Shown: positions 12,663 to 20,904 of the stretch, one piece after another
How the letters are laid out: each line of letters begins with the position of its first letter
How positions within the stretch are numbered: the first letter of the stretch is position 1
Source: JBDKGH01 sp039798265
GTDB taxonomy: Bacteria > Bacteroidota > Bacteroidia > Flavobacteriales_D > Sanyastnellaceae
Direction of reading: 5' to 3'
DNA: 30,651 bases
Assembly: GCA_039798265.1 (NCBI GenBank)
Contig: JBDKGH010000084.1
Location: forward strand, 1 to 30,651
Program-made: the position numbers and the translations under genes
Notes under the pieces: model-generated
What the model was told of the DNA's origin: nothing
Databases searched by the model: none
Seen by the model: only the letters and a program-made list of their open reading frames with translations

Positions 12663-14738
12663 TTAAAAAGAGAAGTGAAGCTGTGCAATAACATCAGAGA
12701 GCTGATTGCCTGAAATGGCCGAATTTCCTGAGGAAATCGTTGTTCTATCCGTATATATCCATTGGCCATAACGCACCTGAAGTTCCATACCTCGACGAAT
12801 ATCCCAGGATACCATGGCGTAGGCTCTGCTGCCTTTTCCATAGTAGGGAAGTATGCTAAATCGGTACAAAACGTCGTTTTCGTAGGCATAAATTCGGGCG
12901 TTCCAGTCTTGAATATCCATGATAGCGTACCTGAAAGTAAAGGAAACGGGTACTCCTTGTTTTTTCCAACCAAGGTCTTGATACATCATAAAACCCTGCT
13001 CGCGAGTGGCGTTTTCAGTATCTACGATGGCCCACTCTGCTCTGGTTTTGAGTTGAAGGTTAGGATGCGGAGCATAAACAGCGTGCAAACGGAAGTTTTG
13101 TCGCTTTCGGTCAACTGTGTAATCAATGGCTTCATTAATGGCCCCATCTTGAGAGTCAAACCGGACGCGGTAGTGAACGTAAATTTCGTGCTTTTTATCG
13201 GGTTTATAATTGAGCTGTGCGCGATAATCAGCAAAGTGAGAGGGCGCACTAGCCGAGGAGGTGAGCCACGGGTAGAGTACTTGATCCGCGTAGGCCCGCA
13301 ATGTCCAAGCTTTAGCTAATTGCGCTTCGATGCCAATCATCAATCCACTTTCGTTATTGGGGCTGATGGGTGAGCCTTCAGCAAAGGCAGCCGCATATCG
13401 AACCTGATAGTCGGGCGAATAATACCGGTAAAGCGCTACCGCTGATAGCCTTGGATGAAGAGATGCTATGAGGCCATGAATCATGGCTAATCCTCCGTTG
13501 CTGCTGTGCGCAATTTCTCCGAATACGTTGGCGTTTCGAATGACACCTTGATAATCGAAACCGACATTACTCAGTTCTTTTCCGTTGAATCGAAATTGGT
13601 TGTACAAAGAAACGTTCGGTGTTAATTCTCTATTGTATGCCGCATGAGCAGCGGTAATGCCGAAGTTGAATGTTCCTTGCTTGTACTGCAAGTGACCACC
13701 GAATGATTGTTCGGTAATTTTGTTTTTGTCTTCGAGCTCTGCCGCCGTGCGATGCAAACCGCCTAAGTTGATGGAGCTGGCAATCAAACCATCGTCTTCG
13801 ACCAGTGTGCTGTCTGTTGTTTGAACGAGGTTAGCCGTTAATTTTTTTCTAGAAAAAAAGGTGGTGAGCTCAAACTTACCCTTTTTTAAAGTGGCTGCTG
13901 CGCCGCGCATATACGTGGCTTCATTCACACTGGAGTAAGGTCTTAAAACCTGTGCGTTTTTCTTGACATTCAACACATAAACAGATTTTCCAAAACCGAG
14001 TCCAGACCACATAGTAAGCCCCTGTCCAAACTGGGCTTGATAGTCACCAATGGCGAGTGTTTTCAGCCATTTTTTATCCGTAAAAAAAAGATGTCCGCTG
14101 TAAAAATCGGGGCCGTTTTGTAGGCTTTCTCCCGCATCTTTTTCTACCGTTAAACCTGCACGGATGTTCTTTTTGTAATCAAAACGATAGCGTACGTATC
14201 CATAGTCTGGGGAGCCCAAAAAATTAGGTTGGTTGTTATTCTCTGGATCTGGAATATAGCCTGCTCGTTGTTGCAGTTCACGGCGGTAGCGCATGAAAAG
14301 GGTGCTTTTGCCTTCTTTGGCAAGGTCTGCCCAACTAAAACCCGTTAAAAAGGAAGGTGCATCAACCGTTACAAATGGTTGAATGAGTCGGATGGTTTGA
14401 AGTGAAAATCCACTTACTGCTTGTAATTCAAAAATACTTTTTAGGGGACCATATTTTTGAATGTGACGTTGGAGGGAAGCAATTTGAATGTCGCTGATCA
14501 AGTTGAGGTCGCGGAGTTCTTCTTCGCTAGAGGTGTTGAGGTCAAGCGGGTGCTCGAAGTAATAAGTTAGATCCTCCAGCAGGTTCGTGTAGTCGAGTTC
14601 ATCTCCATCGCCGAGGGATTGCGCAATTTCCTCGATGCGTTGTTCAATGATTTGTTGCTTTTCTGCTTCCTCTGTGCTTTGTGAGAAGGCAGAAAAGGAT
14701 ATCAGCAAGAAGGTAAAGAGGAAACTACTTCTTAGCAT
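12663..14738 (-). CDS. outer-membrane beta-barrel with N-terminal ComEA-like helix-hairpin-helix region
   Basis: The 691-residue protein has a signal peptide (1-20), a helical segment, and a helix-hairpin-helix region (about 64-123). The latter contains PLDLNTSSEEELRDLNLI and YGPLKSIFELQAVSGF, close to the ComEA/HHH pattern LNTAS-x-EL and G-x-F-x-S-x2-EL. The first hairpin lacks the usual GhG (LISD instead), so DNA binding is uncertain. The rest is rich in alternating, aromatic-ended beta strands and ends in HFSF with terminal Phe, the BAM signature of a barrel. Its start overlaps the upstream barrel gene by 14 bases. The function is unknown. DNA uptake or a protein-binding role are both possible. 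Confidence 0.78.
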   Translation of the reverse strand: MLRSSFLFTFLLISFSAFSQSTEEAEKQQIIEQRIEEIAQSLGDGDELDYTNLLEDLTYYFEHPLDLNTSSEEELRDLNLISDIQIASLQRHIQKYGPLKSIFELQAVSGFSLQTIRLIQPFVTVDAPSFLTGFSWADLAKEGKSTLFMRYRRELQQRAGYIPDPENNNQPNFLGSPDYGYVRYRFDYKKNIRAGLTVEKDAGESLQNGPDFYSGHLFFTDKKWLKTLAIGDYQAQFGQGLTMWSGLGFGKSVYVLNVKKNAQVLRPYSSVNEATYMRGAAATLKKGKFELTTFFSRKKLTANLVQTTDSTLVEDDGLIASSINLGGLHRTAAELEDKNKITEQSFGGHLQYKQGTFNFGITAAHAAYNRELTPNVSLYNQFRFNGKELSNVGFDYQGVIRNANVFGEIAHSSNGGLAMIHGLIASLHPRLSAVALYRYYSPDYQVRYAAAFAEGSPISPNNESGLMIGIEAQLAKAWTLRAYADQVLYPWLTSSASAPSHFADYRAQLNYKPDKKHEIYVHYRVRFDSQDGAINEAIDYTVDRKRQNFRLHAVYAPHPNLQLKTRAEWAIVDTENATREQGFMMYQDLGWKKQGVPVSFTFRYAIMDIQDWNARIYAYENDVLYRFSILPYYGKGSRAYAMVSWDIRRGMELQVRYGQWIYTDRTTISSGNSAISGNQLSDVIAQLHFSF

Positions 14739-15540
14739 TGCCGATATAGGAAAGTGAAAGTTGTGGTGAGAAGCCGAGTGTATTGTGCCAAGAAGAGGCC
14801 GCGTCTAATCTCCATCCCGAAAATTGATATCCGATACCAAATGCGGTAGATGAAGGCATTGATCCAGCTCCAGCTCGGATGAAGAAATTTTCGACGGCCT
14901 GATATTCCAAAGCTCCTTTAATAGATACGCGTTGTTCGCTCTGGGCAATGAGTTCTGAAAGAAGGGAAACTTTTTGCGAAAACACATAGGTAGCACCCAT
15001 GCGCAGCACAGAAGGACGGCGTTCATCGCGATAGTCGGCCAAGGCACTTCTTGTGGGATTGGCAATGTGAGCGGCTAAAAGAAGGTGTTCGTTCATGCGG
15101 TAAATAGCTCCTATTTCTACCGAAACACCTTGACGAGAACCATAGCCTTCCGTGATGCGCAACTGATGATAATTGAGCTGAACACCGACGGAAAATTTTT
15201 CATTGAGGGACATCGCATATGCAAGCCCGAGTCTTGAATCGGAGTAGTTGCTGTTACCGAACGAATGAAGACTAAGGCCTATTTTGCCAATTCCAAGTGG
15301 CGAGGCGATTACCAGCGCTTTGTCGCTTAGATCCTTTACAGCATAGCGGTTTTGAAAGCTCACTCCTGCAGAAAAAGATTGCACTCCAGTAAGCCCAGCT
15401 TGATTGCTTAATCCGCTCCATAGATCGCTAATGGCCACTGACGTATTGTTGAGGGCTGCAGCACGAGCACCGGTCATTTCTTGGGCATGAGCGCAAAAAA
15501 CAAAGAAAAAACTAGCAATGGCAAGGCTTATTCGAAGCAA
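14725..15540 (-). CDS. PorV/PorQ-like outer-membrane barrel protein
   Basis: This 271-residue protein starts at TTG (15538-15540), since no ATG or GTG lies in the signal-peptide region. A signal peptide (about 1-19, ending AHAQ) is followed by GARAAALNNTSVAISDLWSGLSNQAGL, the opening typical of the PorV/PorQ-type or UPF0164-like barrels, and then by amphipathic strands with turns at about 10-residue intervals. It precedes and overlaps the helix-hairpin-helix barrel gene by 14 bases, so they are one operon. PorV itself is an adaptor in the T9SS; whether this paralogue does the same is not known. A near-consensus -7 element (TATTTTG, 15561-15567) supports the TTG start. Confidence 0.78.
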   Translation of the reverse strand: MLRISLAIASFFFVFCAHAQEMTGARAAALNNTSVAISDLWSGLSNQAGLTGVQSFSAGVSFQNRYAVKDLSDKALVIASPLGIGKIGLSLHSFGNSNYSDSRLGLAYAMSLNEKFSVGVQLNYHQLRITEGYGSRQGVSVEIGAIYRMNEHLLLAAHIANPTRSALADYRDERRPSVLRMGATYVFSQKVSLLSELIAQSEQRVSIKGALEYQAVENFFIRAGAGSMPSSTAFGIGYQFSGWRLDAASSWHNTLGFSPQLSLSYIGNAKK

Positions 15541-15619
15541 GGTGGGCAGATTTAGGTGTGCAAAATAGAAAAAAATAAGCGTTTTTCGCTTGAAGCATAT
15601 GGATACTTATAGAATTGCA

Positions 15620-15627
15620 TATATTTG
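15620..15627 (+). promoter_or_regulatory. -7 element of the tRNA-Leu promoter
   Basis: TATATTTG matches TAnnTTTG exactly and ends 20 bases before the tRNA. No clear -33 element is seen at normal spacing. Confidence 0.5.
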
Positions 15628-15647
15628 CGGCCTCGTTTTTCGAGTAT

Positions 15648-15729
15648 GCGGGCGTGGCGAAATTGGTAGACGCACTAGACTTAGGATCTAGCGCTGCGAG
15701 GCATGGGGGTTCGAGTCCCTCCGCCCGCA
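15648..15729 (+). tRNA. tRNA-Leu (anticodon UAG)
   Basis: The 82-base gene has a perfect 7-bp acceptor stem (GCGGGCG with CGCCCGC), a D-arm with GGTAGACGC, an anticodon arm CTAGA-CTTAGGA-TCTAG with anticodon TAG at 15682-15684, a long class-II variable arm, and the T-arm GGGGGTTCGAGTCCCTC with the GTTCGAGTC core. Discriminator A is at 15729. The terminal CCA is not encoded, as is usual in Bacteroidota. Confidence 0.98.
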
Positions 15730-15735
15730 CTCAGC

Positions 15736-15761
15736 AAAAGTCCAGAAATGGACTTTTTTTT
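15736..15761 (+). terminator. terminator after tRNA-Leu
   Basis: A 9-base perfect stem (AAAAGTCCA with TGGACTTTT) closes a GAAA tetraloop, and is followed by a T-run. It begins seven bases after the tRNA. Confidence 0.85.
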
Positions 15762-15782
15762 ATGCCGAAAAACAAAGAATAG

Positions 15783-15814
15783 AAGCCGTCTTCCTTGGTG
15801 AAGACGGCTTTTTT
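15783..15814 (+). terminator. second terminator-like hairpin before tig
   Basis: A perfect 11-base stem (AAGCCGTCTTC with its complement), 6-base loop and a T-run of six. It stands 22 bases after the first terminator, with no gene between. It may insulate tig from the tRNA transcript. Confidence 0.75.
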
Positions 15815-15870
15815 ATTGGTTTCTATTGCCAATCTATAGTGCTGAGCATCAACGGAAGATTCATATTCTC

Positions 15871-15896
15871 TTGAACAAAAGAATGTTGTACATTTG
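15871..15896 (+). promoter_or_regulatory. putative tig promoter
   Basis: TACATTTG (15889-15896) fits the -7 consensus; TTG at 15871-15873 lies 15 bases upstream, shorter than the usual 17-20. The start codon follows 48 bases later. Confidence 0.5.
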
Positions 15897-15944
15897 CACC
15901 CCTTTTCGGAAACGACTTCCGAAGAGGTATTTGAAAAATAGCAC

Positions 15945-17291
15945 ATGAATATTGAACAAAACACCATCGATGCGTTAAATGCTGAATTGACCATTCGCAT
16001 CGAGCCAAGCGATTACAGTGAGCGTTATGAAAAGGCGTTGAAAGAGTATCGCAAAAAAGTACAACTTCCTGGCTTTCGCCCTGGACACGTGCCTTCATCT
16101 TTGGTGAAACAACGTTTCGGAAAGTCATTGTTGGCTGAAGAAATTAACGGCATGCTTCAAGATGCTATCTACAAATACATCAGTGAAAAAAATCTAAGCG
16201 TGCTAGGCAATCCGCTTCCAAAAGAAAGCGGAGAAGTAGGAAACTGGGAAAATCCTTCCGATTTCACCTTTGTTTACGAGCTAGGTCTTTCGCCTGATTT
16301 TACTTTGGTACTCGATAAATCGCAAACCTTTAATAACTACGAAGTAAACGTTGACGATACGCTGATCAATCGTCAGATGAAAGATTACGCTCGTCGTTTC
16401 GGCGCGATGTCTGAGCCAGAAAAGAGCGAAGGAGAAGACATGTTAATGGTAACCTTCACTCAATTGAATGCTGATGGTTCTGTGAAAGAAGGTGGAATCA
16501 CCAACAAATCAACCGTTAGTATTGAGTTCATCAAGCACGCGGACACTCAAAAGAGTTTGACCGGCTTGTCAAAAGGAGATACAGTAGTTGTAAATCCGCA
16601 CCACCTCAGCGAAAATCATGAAGATCTTGCTCAAATGTTGGGCATTACGCACGATGAATTACACCAATTAGAAGGCGACTTTCAATTGGTAGTAAATGAA
16701 ATTAAGCGTATCGCTCCAGCTGAATTGAATCAAGAGTTGTTCGATAAATTGTTCGAGGCGGGCACCATCACGAGCGAAGAGCAGATGCGTGAGCGCGTGA
16801 AGTCTGATTTAGAGAAAATGTTTCAACGTGACTCAGACTGGTTGTTCAAGCGCCAGTTTGCGGTAGATATCGTAGAGAAAACAAATGTTCCTCTTCCTGA
16901 CGAATTCTTAAAGCGTTGGATTTTGTTGACCAATGAAAAGCCTGTAACTCCAGAAGCATTGGAATTTGAATATCCGATGTACGCACAGAGTTTGAAATGG
17001 CAGTTGATTGAGAATAAAATCATCAAGGATAACGATCTAAAGGTAACTGTGGAAGATGCGATGGGACACGTTAAAAACGTATTAGCTTCTCGTTTTGCAC
17101 AATACGGTTTGCCGGTAGAAGATGAGCGTTTAACAGAGATGGCTAAGGAAACGTTGTCTAAACGTGAAGAAGCCAAAAACGTTTATGATGCATTGTATGA
17201 AGATCGCATTATGGAGTTAGTAAAAACTAACTGCACGATTAATACAGAGAAGTTGAGCTATGATGATTTTGTGCACAAGGTGCAACACTAA
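15945..17291 (+). CDS. tig: trigger factor (ribosome-associated chaperone)
   Basis: The 448-residue protein is full length for trigger factor. The N-terminal ribosome-binding signature GFRPGHVP is at 43-50. A middle domain (about 150-245) corresponds to the FKBP-type peptidyl-prolyl isomerase, but is divergent, and I cannot confirm the isomerase active site. The C-terminal half is the helical substrate-binding cradle. It receives nascent chains at the ribosome exit tunnel. No clpP or clpX follows; instead a strong terminator stands 22 bases after the stop, so it is monocistronic here. Confidence 0.95.
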   Translation: MNIEQNTIDALNAELTIRIEPSDYSERYEKALKEYRKKVQLPGFRPGHVPSSLVKQRFGKSLLAEEINGMLQDAIYKYISEKNLSVLGNPLPKESGEVGNWENPSDFTFVYELGLSPDFTLVLDKSQTFNNYEVNVDDTLINRQMKDYARRFGAMSEPEKSEGEDMLMVTFTQLNADGSVKEGGITNKSTVSIEFIKHADTQKSLTGLSKGDTVVVNPHHLSENHEDLAQMLGITHDELHQLEGDFQLVVNEIKRIAPAELNQELFDKLFEAGTITSEEQMRERVKSDLEKMFQRDSDWLFKRQFAVDIVEKTNVPLPDEFLKRWILLTNEKPVTPEALEFEYPMYAQSLKWQLIENKIIKDNDLKVTVEDAMGHVKNVLASRFAQYGLPVEDERLTEMAKETLSKREEAKNVYDALYEDRIMELVKTNCTINTEKLSYDDFVHKVQH

Positions 17292-17312
17292 GCATAGTTA
17301 AATATGATATTT

Positions 17313-17340
17313 AAAACCGCCTATATGGCGGTTTTTTTTT
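17313..17340 (+). terminator. tig terminator
   Basis: CCGCC and GGCGG pair around TATAT, extended by four A-T pairs, and are followed by a run of T to 17340. It directly follows the tig stop. Confidence 0.9.
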
Positions 17341-17456
17341 GCTTCCATCGGGGCATATAAATAGGAGGATTAAAGATGTTTTGGAATATTAGGCATATAA
17401 ATGATGCTGGTGGCTGAATAAGAAAAATTAGGAAATATCTTTTTTTTTTAGGTAAA

Positions 17457-17485
17457 GACCTTATAGGTCTTAGACCTATAAGGTC
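17457..17485. repeat. nested palindrome (four GACCT/AGGTC half-sites)
   Basis: Two 13-base arms, GACCTTATAGGTC (17457-17469) and its exact complement in inverted order (17473-17485), are separated by TTA. Each arm is itself a small hairpin of GACCT and AGGTC around a 3-base loop. The element can therefore fold as one long hairpin or two short tandem ones. It lacks a T-run, so it is not a simple terminator. It may be a member of a dispersed intergenic palindromic repeat family, or a protein-binding site. Confidence 0.7.
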
Positions 17486-17512
17486 CTATCCATAACGACG
17501 CATATATGCAAC

Positions 17513-17545
17513 AAAAAAGGCCCCCTAATAAGGAGGCCTTTTTCA
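17513..17545 (-). terminator. bidirectional terminator between tig and the M43 protease gene
   Basis: A stem of AAAAAGGCC with GGCCTTTTT, extended by an imperfect CC/GG inner part, stands 17 bases after the end of the minus-strand protease gene. T-runs flank it on both strands, so it can also back up the tig terminator. Confidence 0.8.
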
Positions 17546-17561
17546 TTTTATCACAAAGTGA

Positions 17562-20195
17562 TTATTTCTTCACGATGCTAACTGTGCTGCGGTTTTTACC
17601 GTCGTTCAAAAGAACAGTGTAGAAACCAGGAGCAACATGGAGCAGGTCGATCATGGTTGCATTGTAGCCAGCTGTAACAGCCAAGTTGCTACCGTACACT
17701 TCACGACCAGTGATGTCAAATACTTGAAGGTTCAAGTTTGCATCTTCTGTAGCTTCGAAGCTGATCATTATTTTACCATCAGTTGGGTTAGGGAAGGCTG
17801 AAATGCTACCCAATTGTTGAGTACCTTCTTCGATGATGGCAATTTCTTCTTCGCCACCTTCGCGGAACGCTGTAGCGCTAGTGCTAGCGCGTAATGTGTA
17901 GCAAGAAGTAGCATTAAACGCGCCATTATAGCCATATACGTATACGCGGTATGTTCCTGTAGGACCGTTGTTGAAAGTAATTGCTTCAGAAGTTAAACCG
18001 GTATTTTGTGAAATACCCACCTGCACGTTGCTTGGGTTGTACAAGCGCACATCGTAATCAGCTGGAAGACCAGTCAAATCGATGCGAATGTTGCGGTCCG
18101 ATGTAGTGGTGTTAAAACGGAAGTAATCAAGGTCTGTTGCCGTGCTAATACGAGCAGTAATATTGGTGTTTTTTGCAATTGTTTTAGCAGTGCTCAAAGT
18201 GTTGTTTGACTCATAGCTATCAGTACAAGCTGGTGTAGCAGCGGTTGTAGTGAAGTTCACTTGAGCAGAGTAAGCACCTGTGGTACCTGAACATACAGCA
18301 GCAACACGCACGTTGTAAGCAGTACCAGCAGTCAATCCTGAAAGGGTGAAGCTTGTAGTAGCGCCGCTAGCGGTAGTCCAAGTGGTAGCAGAATTCAATT
18401 TGTATTGAACGCTGTAAGAAGTGGCGCCTGATAAAGCGGTCCAGCTTGCTACTGCTCCTGTTTGAGTGATAGATGCAACAGCCAGTCCTGTCGGAGTACC
18501 ACAAGATACACCTTGAGAGATTGTTACAGTATAATCTTCAACTTCTCCATAAGCGAAAGACTCACAAGAAGTTGATGCTGCATTGTACTTCATGCTCACG
18601 CGCATACGTGTGTTACCTAAAAGCGCTGTGGCAGGAACAGTGAATGATCCACTTACAGTAGTTGTGCTACCAGTAGTTGGCCCGAACACTTGTTCACCAG
18701 CATCCAAGAAGTCTAAATCTTGGTTGTAGTCAATCCACACTCTCCAGAACTCTGTAAATGCACCGGCGGTATAGCCAGGTGTGCCAGAGAATGTATAAGT
18801 TGCATTGGTTGCAAGGCTGCCTGTTAATGCAGTGAAATTGCCATAACCAGCGTTGTTTCCACTTGTGTTGTTGATACCAGCAACGGTCACATTGTTGATG
18901 AACTCATCAGCAGTGCTTTGACCGTTTGATGTACAGTAGGTAGCTACACAACCGGTAGTGATGAATGAAGTAGCAGAGATAATTGCACTCGAGTTAGTGG
19001 CATCACACACGCTTTGAACTCTCCAATCATAGTTAGTACAAGAGGTAAGACCAGTAAGAGTAAAGGTAGTAGCGGTGGTGCTTACAGTTGTCCAAGTGGT
19101 AGATGTACTTGGTTTGTAGCTCAGGTTATAGCCAGTAGAACCAGATGCAGCCGTCCAACTCAAAGTTGCACCGGTGCCAGAAATACCGCTAGTAGTAAGT
19201 CCAGATGGGGCCGCACAACTGGTGTTAGCTGCACCACATGCTGTGGAGGTTAAAAGGCTTGCACGAGCGCCTCCGGTGGCAAATAGCGCTTGCATGCGGG
19301 CGGCCTGTCCATTTGAGAACATATACATACACGCATCGTCAACGTAGTCCATGTAGTTCATGAACATGTCACCGTTTGGACCATTTGAGCATGTGGTTTG
19401 AGGGAATGTAGGGCAACCGTAGTTAGAAGTTTGTTGTGTCGGAGTGTCAGCAACTTGGTCATTACCGCAGTTCGCATCTCCCCAAATGTGACGAAGGTTC
19501 AACCAGTGACCCACTTCGTGCGTAGCCGTGCGACCCTTGTTGAAAGGAGCGGTAGCTGTGCCTGTAGTACCGTAGTATTGGTAGTCAATTACTACACCGT
19601 CAGTGCTCGCTGCACCACCAGGGAACTGGGCATAACCCAAAATACCACCGCTGATGTCGCAAACCCAAATGTTCAAATATTTACTTGCATCCCATGCGTT
19701 TCTTCCGCCTTGTGCAGTGAATTTCATGGCATCGTTTGTACCGAAGGCAGTTGTTGCTGTTTGAGTACGAGTGATACCTGTAGTGGCAGCTCCTGTTGGA
19801 TCCACTGTCGCTAAACAGAACTCGATGTTAGCATCTGCAACCAATGGTTGGAAAACGCTTGGAGTCAAGTTAACATCACTGTTCATCTTACGGAAGTCCG
19901 CATTCAAAACTGCGATTTGAGACAAAACTTGCGCATCAGAAATATTTTCTGTAGCGGTATTCCAAATTACGTGAACGACAACTGGAATGGTTACCAAGGC
20001 ACGCTGTCCTTCGGCACCACCGCCACGTTGAATAAATTCGTTAGTAAAGTTTTCAATGTCGTTTTGACGTTGCTCGATGGCTGGATTGAGCGCTCTTTGG
20101 TACTCATAATGTTCCATCGTACCGCAAACGCGTTGGGCCTGCACGCTAAGCATAGCCATTAAGCCAAACATCGCGAGGAGTAATGTTTTTTTCAT
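17562..20195 (-). CDS. secreted M43-type metalloprotease with FN3, GEVED, PPC and T9SS sorting domains
   Basis: From the ATG at 20193-20195 the protein is 877 residues; the 44 further open codons upstream lack signal features and are rejected. Signal peptide 1-20. The catalytic domain (about 65-320) has zinc motif HEVGHWLNLRH (226-236) and a Met-turn region FMNYMDY (279-284), as in pappalysin-type M43 proteases; Asn replaces the usual Gly of HExxHxxGxxH. FN3 domains follow at about 328-415 and 565-650, with a GEVED-type domain (about 478-558, core GEVEDYTV) between them, then a pre-peptidase C-terminal domain (657-770). A type-A sorting domain (about 797-877, ends FYTVLLNDGKNRSTVSIVKK) sends it through the T9SS. 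It is likely an extracellular protein- or peptide-degrading enzyme. Confidence 0.93.
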   Translation of the reverse strand: MKKTLLLAMFGLMAMLSVQAQRVCGTMEHYEYQRALNPAIEQRQNDIENFTNEFIQRGGGAEGQRALVTIPVVVHVIWNTATENISDAQVLSQIAVLNADFRKMNSDVNLTPSVFQPLVADANIEFCLATVDPTGAATTGITRTQTATTAFGTNDAMKFTAQGGRNAWDASKYLNIWVCDISGGILGYAQFPGGAASTDGVVIDYQYYGTTGTATAPFNKGRTATHEVGHWLNLRHIWGDANCGNDQVADTPTQQTSNYGCPTFPQTTCSNGPNGDMFMNYMDYVDDACMYMFSNGQAARMQALFATGGARASLLTSTACGAANTSCAAPSGLTTSGISGTGATLSWTAASGSTGYNLSYKPSTSTTWTTVSTTATTFTLTGLTSCTNYDWRVQSVCDATNSSAIISATSFITTGCVATYCTSNGQSTADEFINNVTVAGINNTSGNNAGYGNFTALTGSLATNATYTFSGTPGYTAGAFTEFWRVWIDYNQDLDFLDAGEQVFGPTTGSTTTVSGSFTVPATALLGNTRMRVSMKYNAASTSCESFAYGEVEDYTVTISQGVSCGTPTGLAVASITQTGAVASWTALSGATSYSVQYKLNSATTWTTASGATTSFTLSGLTAGTAYNVRVAAVCSGTTGAYSAQVNFTTTAATPACTDSYESNNTLSTAKTIAKNTNITARISTATDLDYFRFNTTTSDRNIRIDLTGLPADYDVRLYNPSNVQVGISQNTGLTSEAITFNNGPTGTYRVYVYGYNGAFNATSCYTLRASTSATAFREGGEEEIAIIEEGTQQLGSISAFPNPTDGKIMISFEATEDANLNLQVFDITGREVYGSNLAVTAGYNATMIDLLHVAPGFYTVLLNDGKNRSTVSIVKK

Positions 20196-20346
20196 AAAAT
20201 ACTCGGTTATTCTATTGATTATTAGGTTTTGGAAAACGAGCGAAGATGGCGATTTTTTTCTAAAGAGCAATGGAGACAAGTCAATTTTTGCCCAGAAATC
20301 GACTAAATTGTCCTTATTGGTGCCCAAAGCCTATTAAATTGCGCCT

Positions 20347-20904
20347 ATGTCTAGGAATAGATTCTTTGAGATAATGGAATGGGGTGCCGTAGGAGCCAAT
20401 TTATTGTACACTTTCCTTTACATACAGGGCAGTTATACCTGTTTTATCTGGGGAATTATTGGCCCTCTGTTGTTACTCGGGTTGTGCATCGATCGAAAAA
20501 TATATGCCGATGCTGTTCTTCAACTGGTGTATGTGGCAATCGCCATTTACGGTTGGTTGAATTGGGGAACAGCTGGTTGGTCATCAAAAACCTATTCAGC
20601 GCTCGATCACGTTTTTCTGATAGGTCTTGCTCTTTTAGGTGGTGGACTTCTAGGTTTTTTTCTAAAAAAATACTCGGATGCTCAATTGCCTTTTATGGAT
20701 AGCCTGATTACTACAGGTTTCCTCGTTGCTACTTGGTTGATGATGAACTTTGTTCACGAGAACTGGCTTTACTTTATAGTGCTTAATGCTGCTTCAATAG
20801 CCCTTTATGCCAATAGAAGGCTATATAAAGCGGCGATTATGTTTGTGCTCTATTTGTTCATGTCCATTGACGCCTATTGGCAATTCGGCATTTTTACGGT
20901 ATGA
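20347..20904 (+). CDS. pnuC: PnuC-like nicotinamide riboside transporter
   Basis: The 185-residue membrane protein has about seven helices and the PnuC features YGWLNW, WLMMNFVHENWLYFIVLNAASIALYANRRLYKAAIMF and a tryptophan-rich substrate path. PnuC proteins let nicotinamide riboside enter by facilitated diffusion, trapped by phosphorylation. The next gene encodes a NadR-like kinase whose ATG overlaps this stop as ATGA, which supports the NAD-salvage role over thiamine (PnuT) or riboflavin (PnuX) use. No TPP riboswitch is seen upstream. Confidence 0.9.
   Translation: MSRNRFFEIMEWGAVGANLLYTFLYIQGSYTCFIWGIIGPLLLLGLCIDRKIYADAVLQLVYVAIAIYGWLNWGTAGWSSKTYSALDHVFLIGLALLGGGLLGFFLKKYSDAQLPFMDSLITTGFLVATWLMMNFVHENWLYFIVLNAASIALYANRRLYKAAIMFVLYLFMSIDAYWQFGIFTV

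Noticed and set aside
12762..13319. 185-codon plus-strand frame
   Set aside because: Antisense to the helix-hairpin-helix barrel gene; no signal, motif or promoter.
17541..17561. Possible small gene after the M43 protease terminator
   Set aside because: Too short and no frame; it is only the T-rich side of the terminator and spacer.
20196..20327. Extension of the M43 protease frame upstream of the signal peptide
   Set aside because: The added 44 residues would block secretion; MKKTLLLAMF at 20195 is a normal signal-peptide start.
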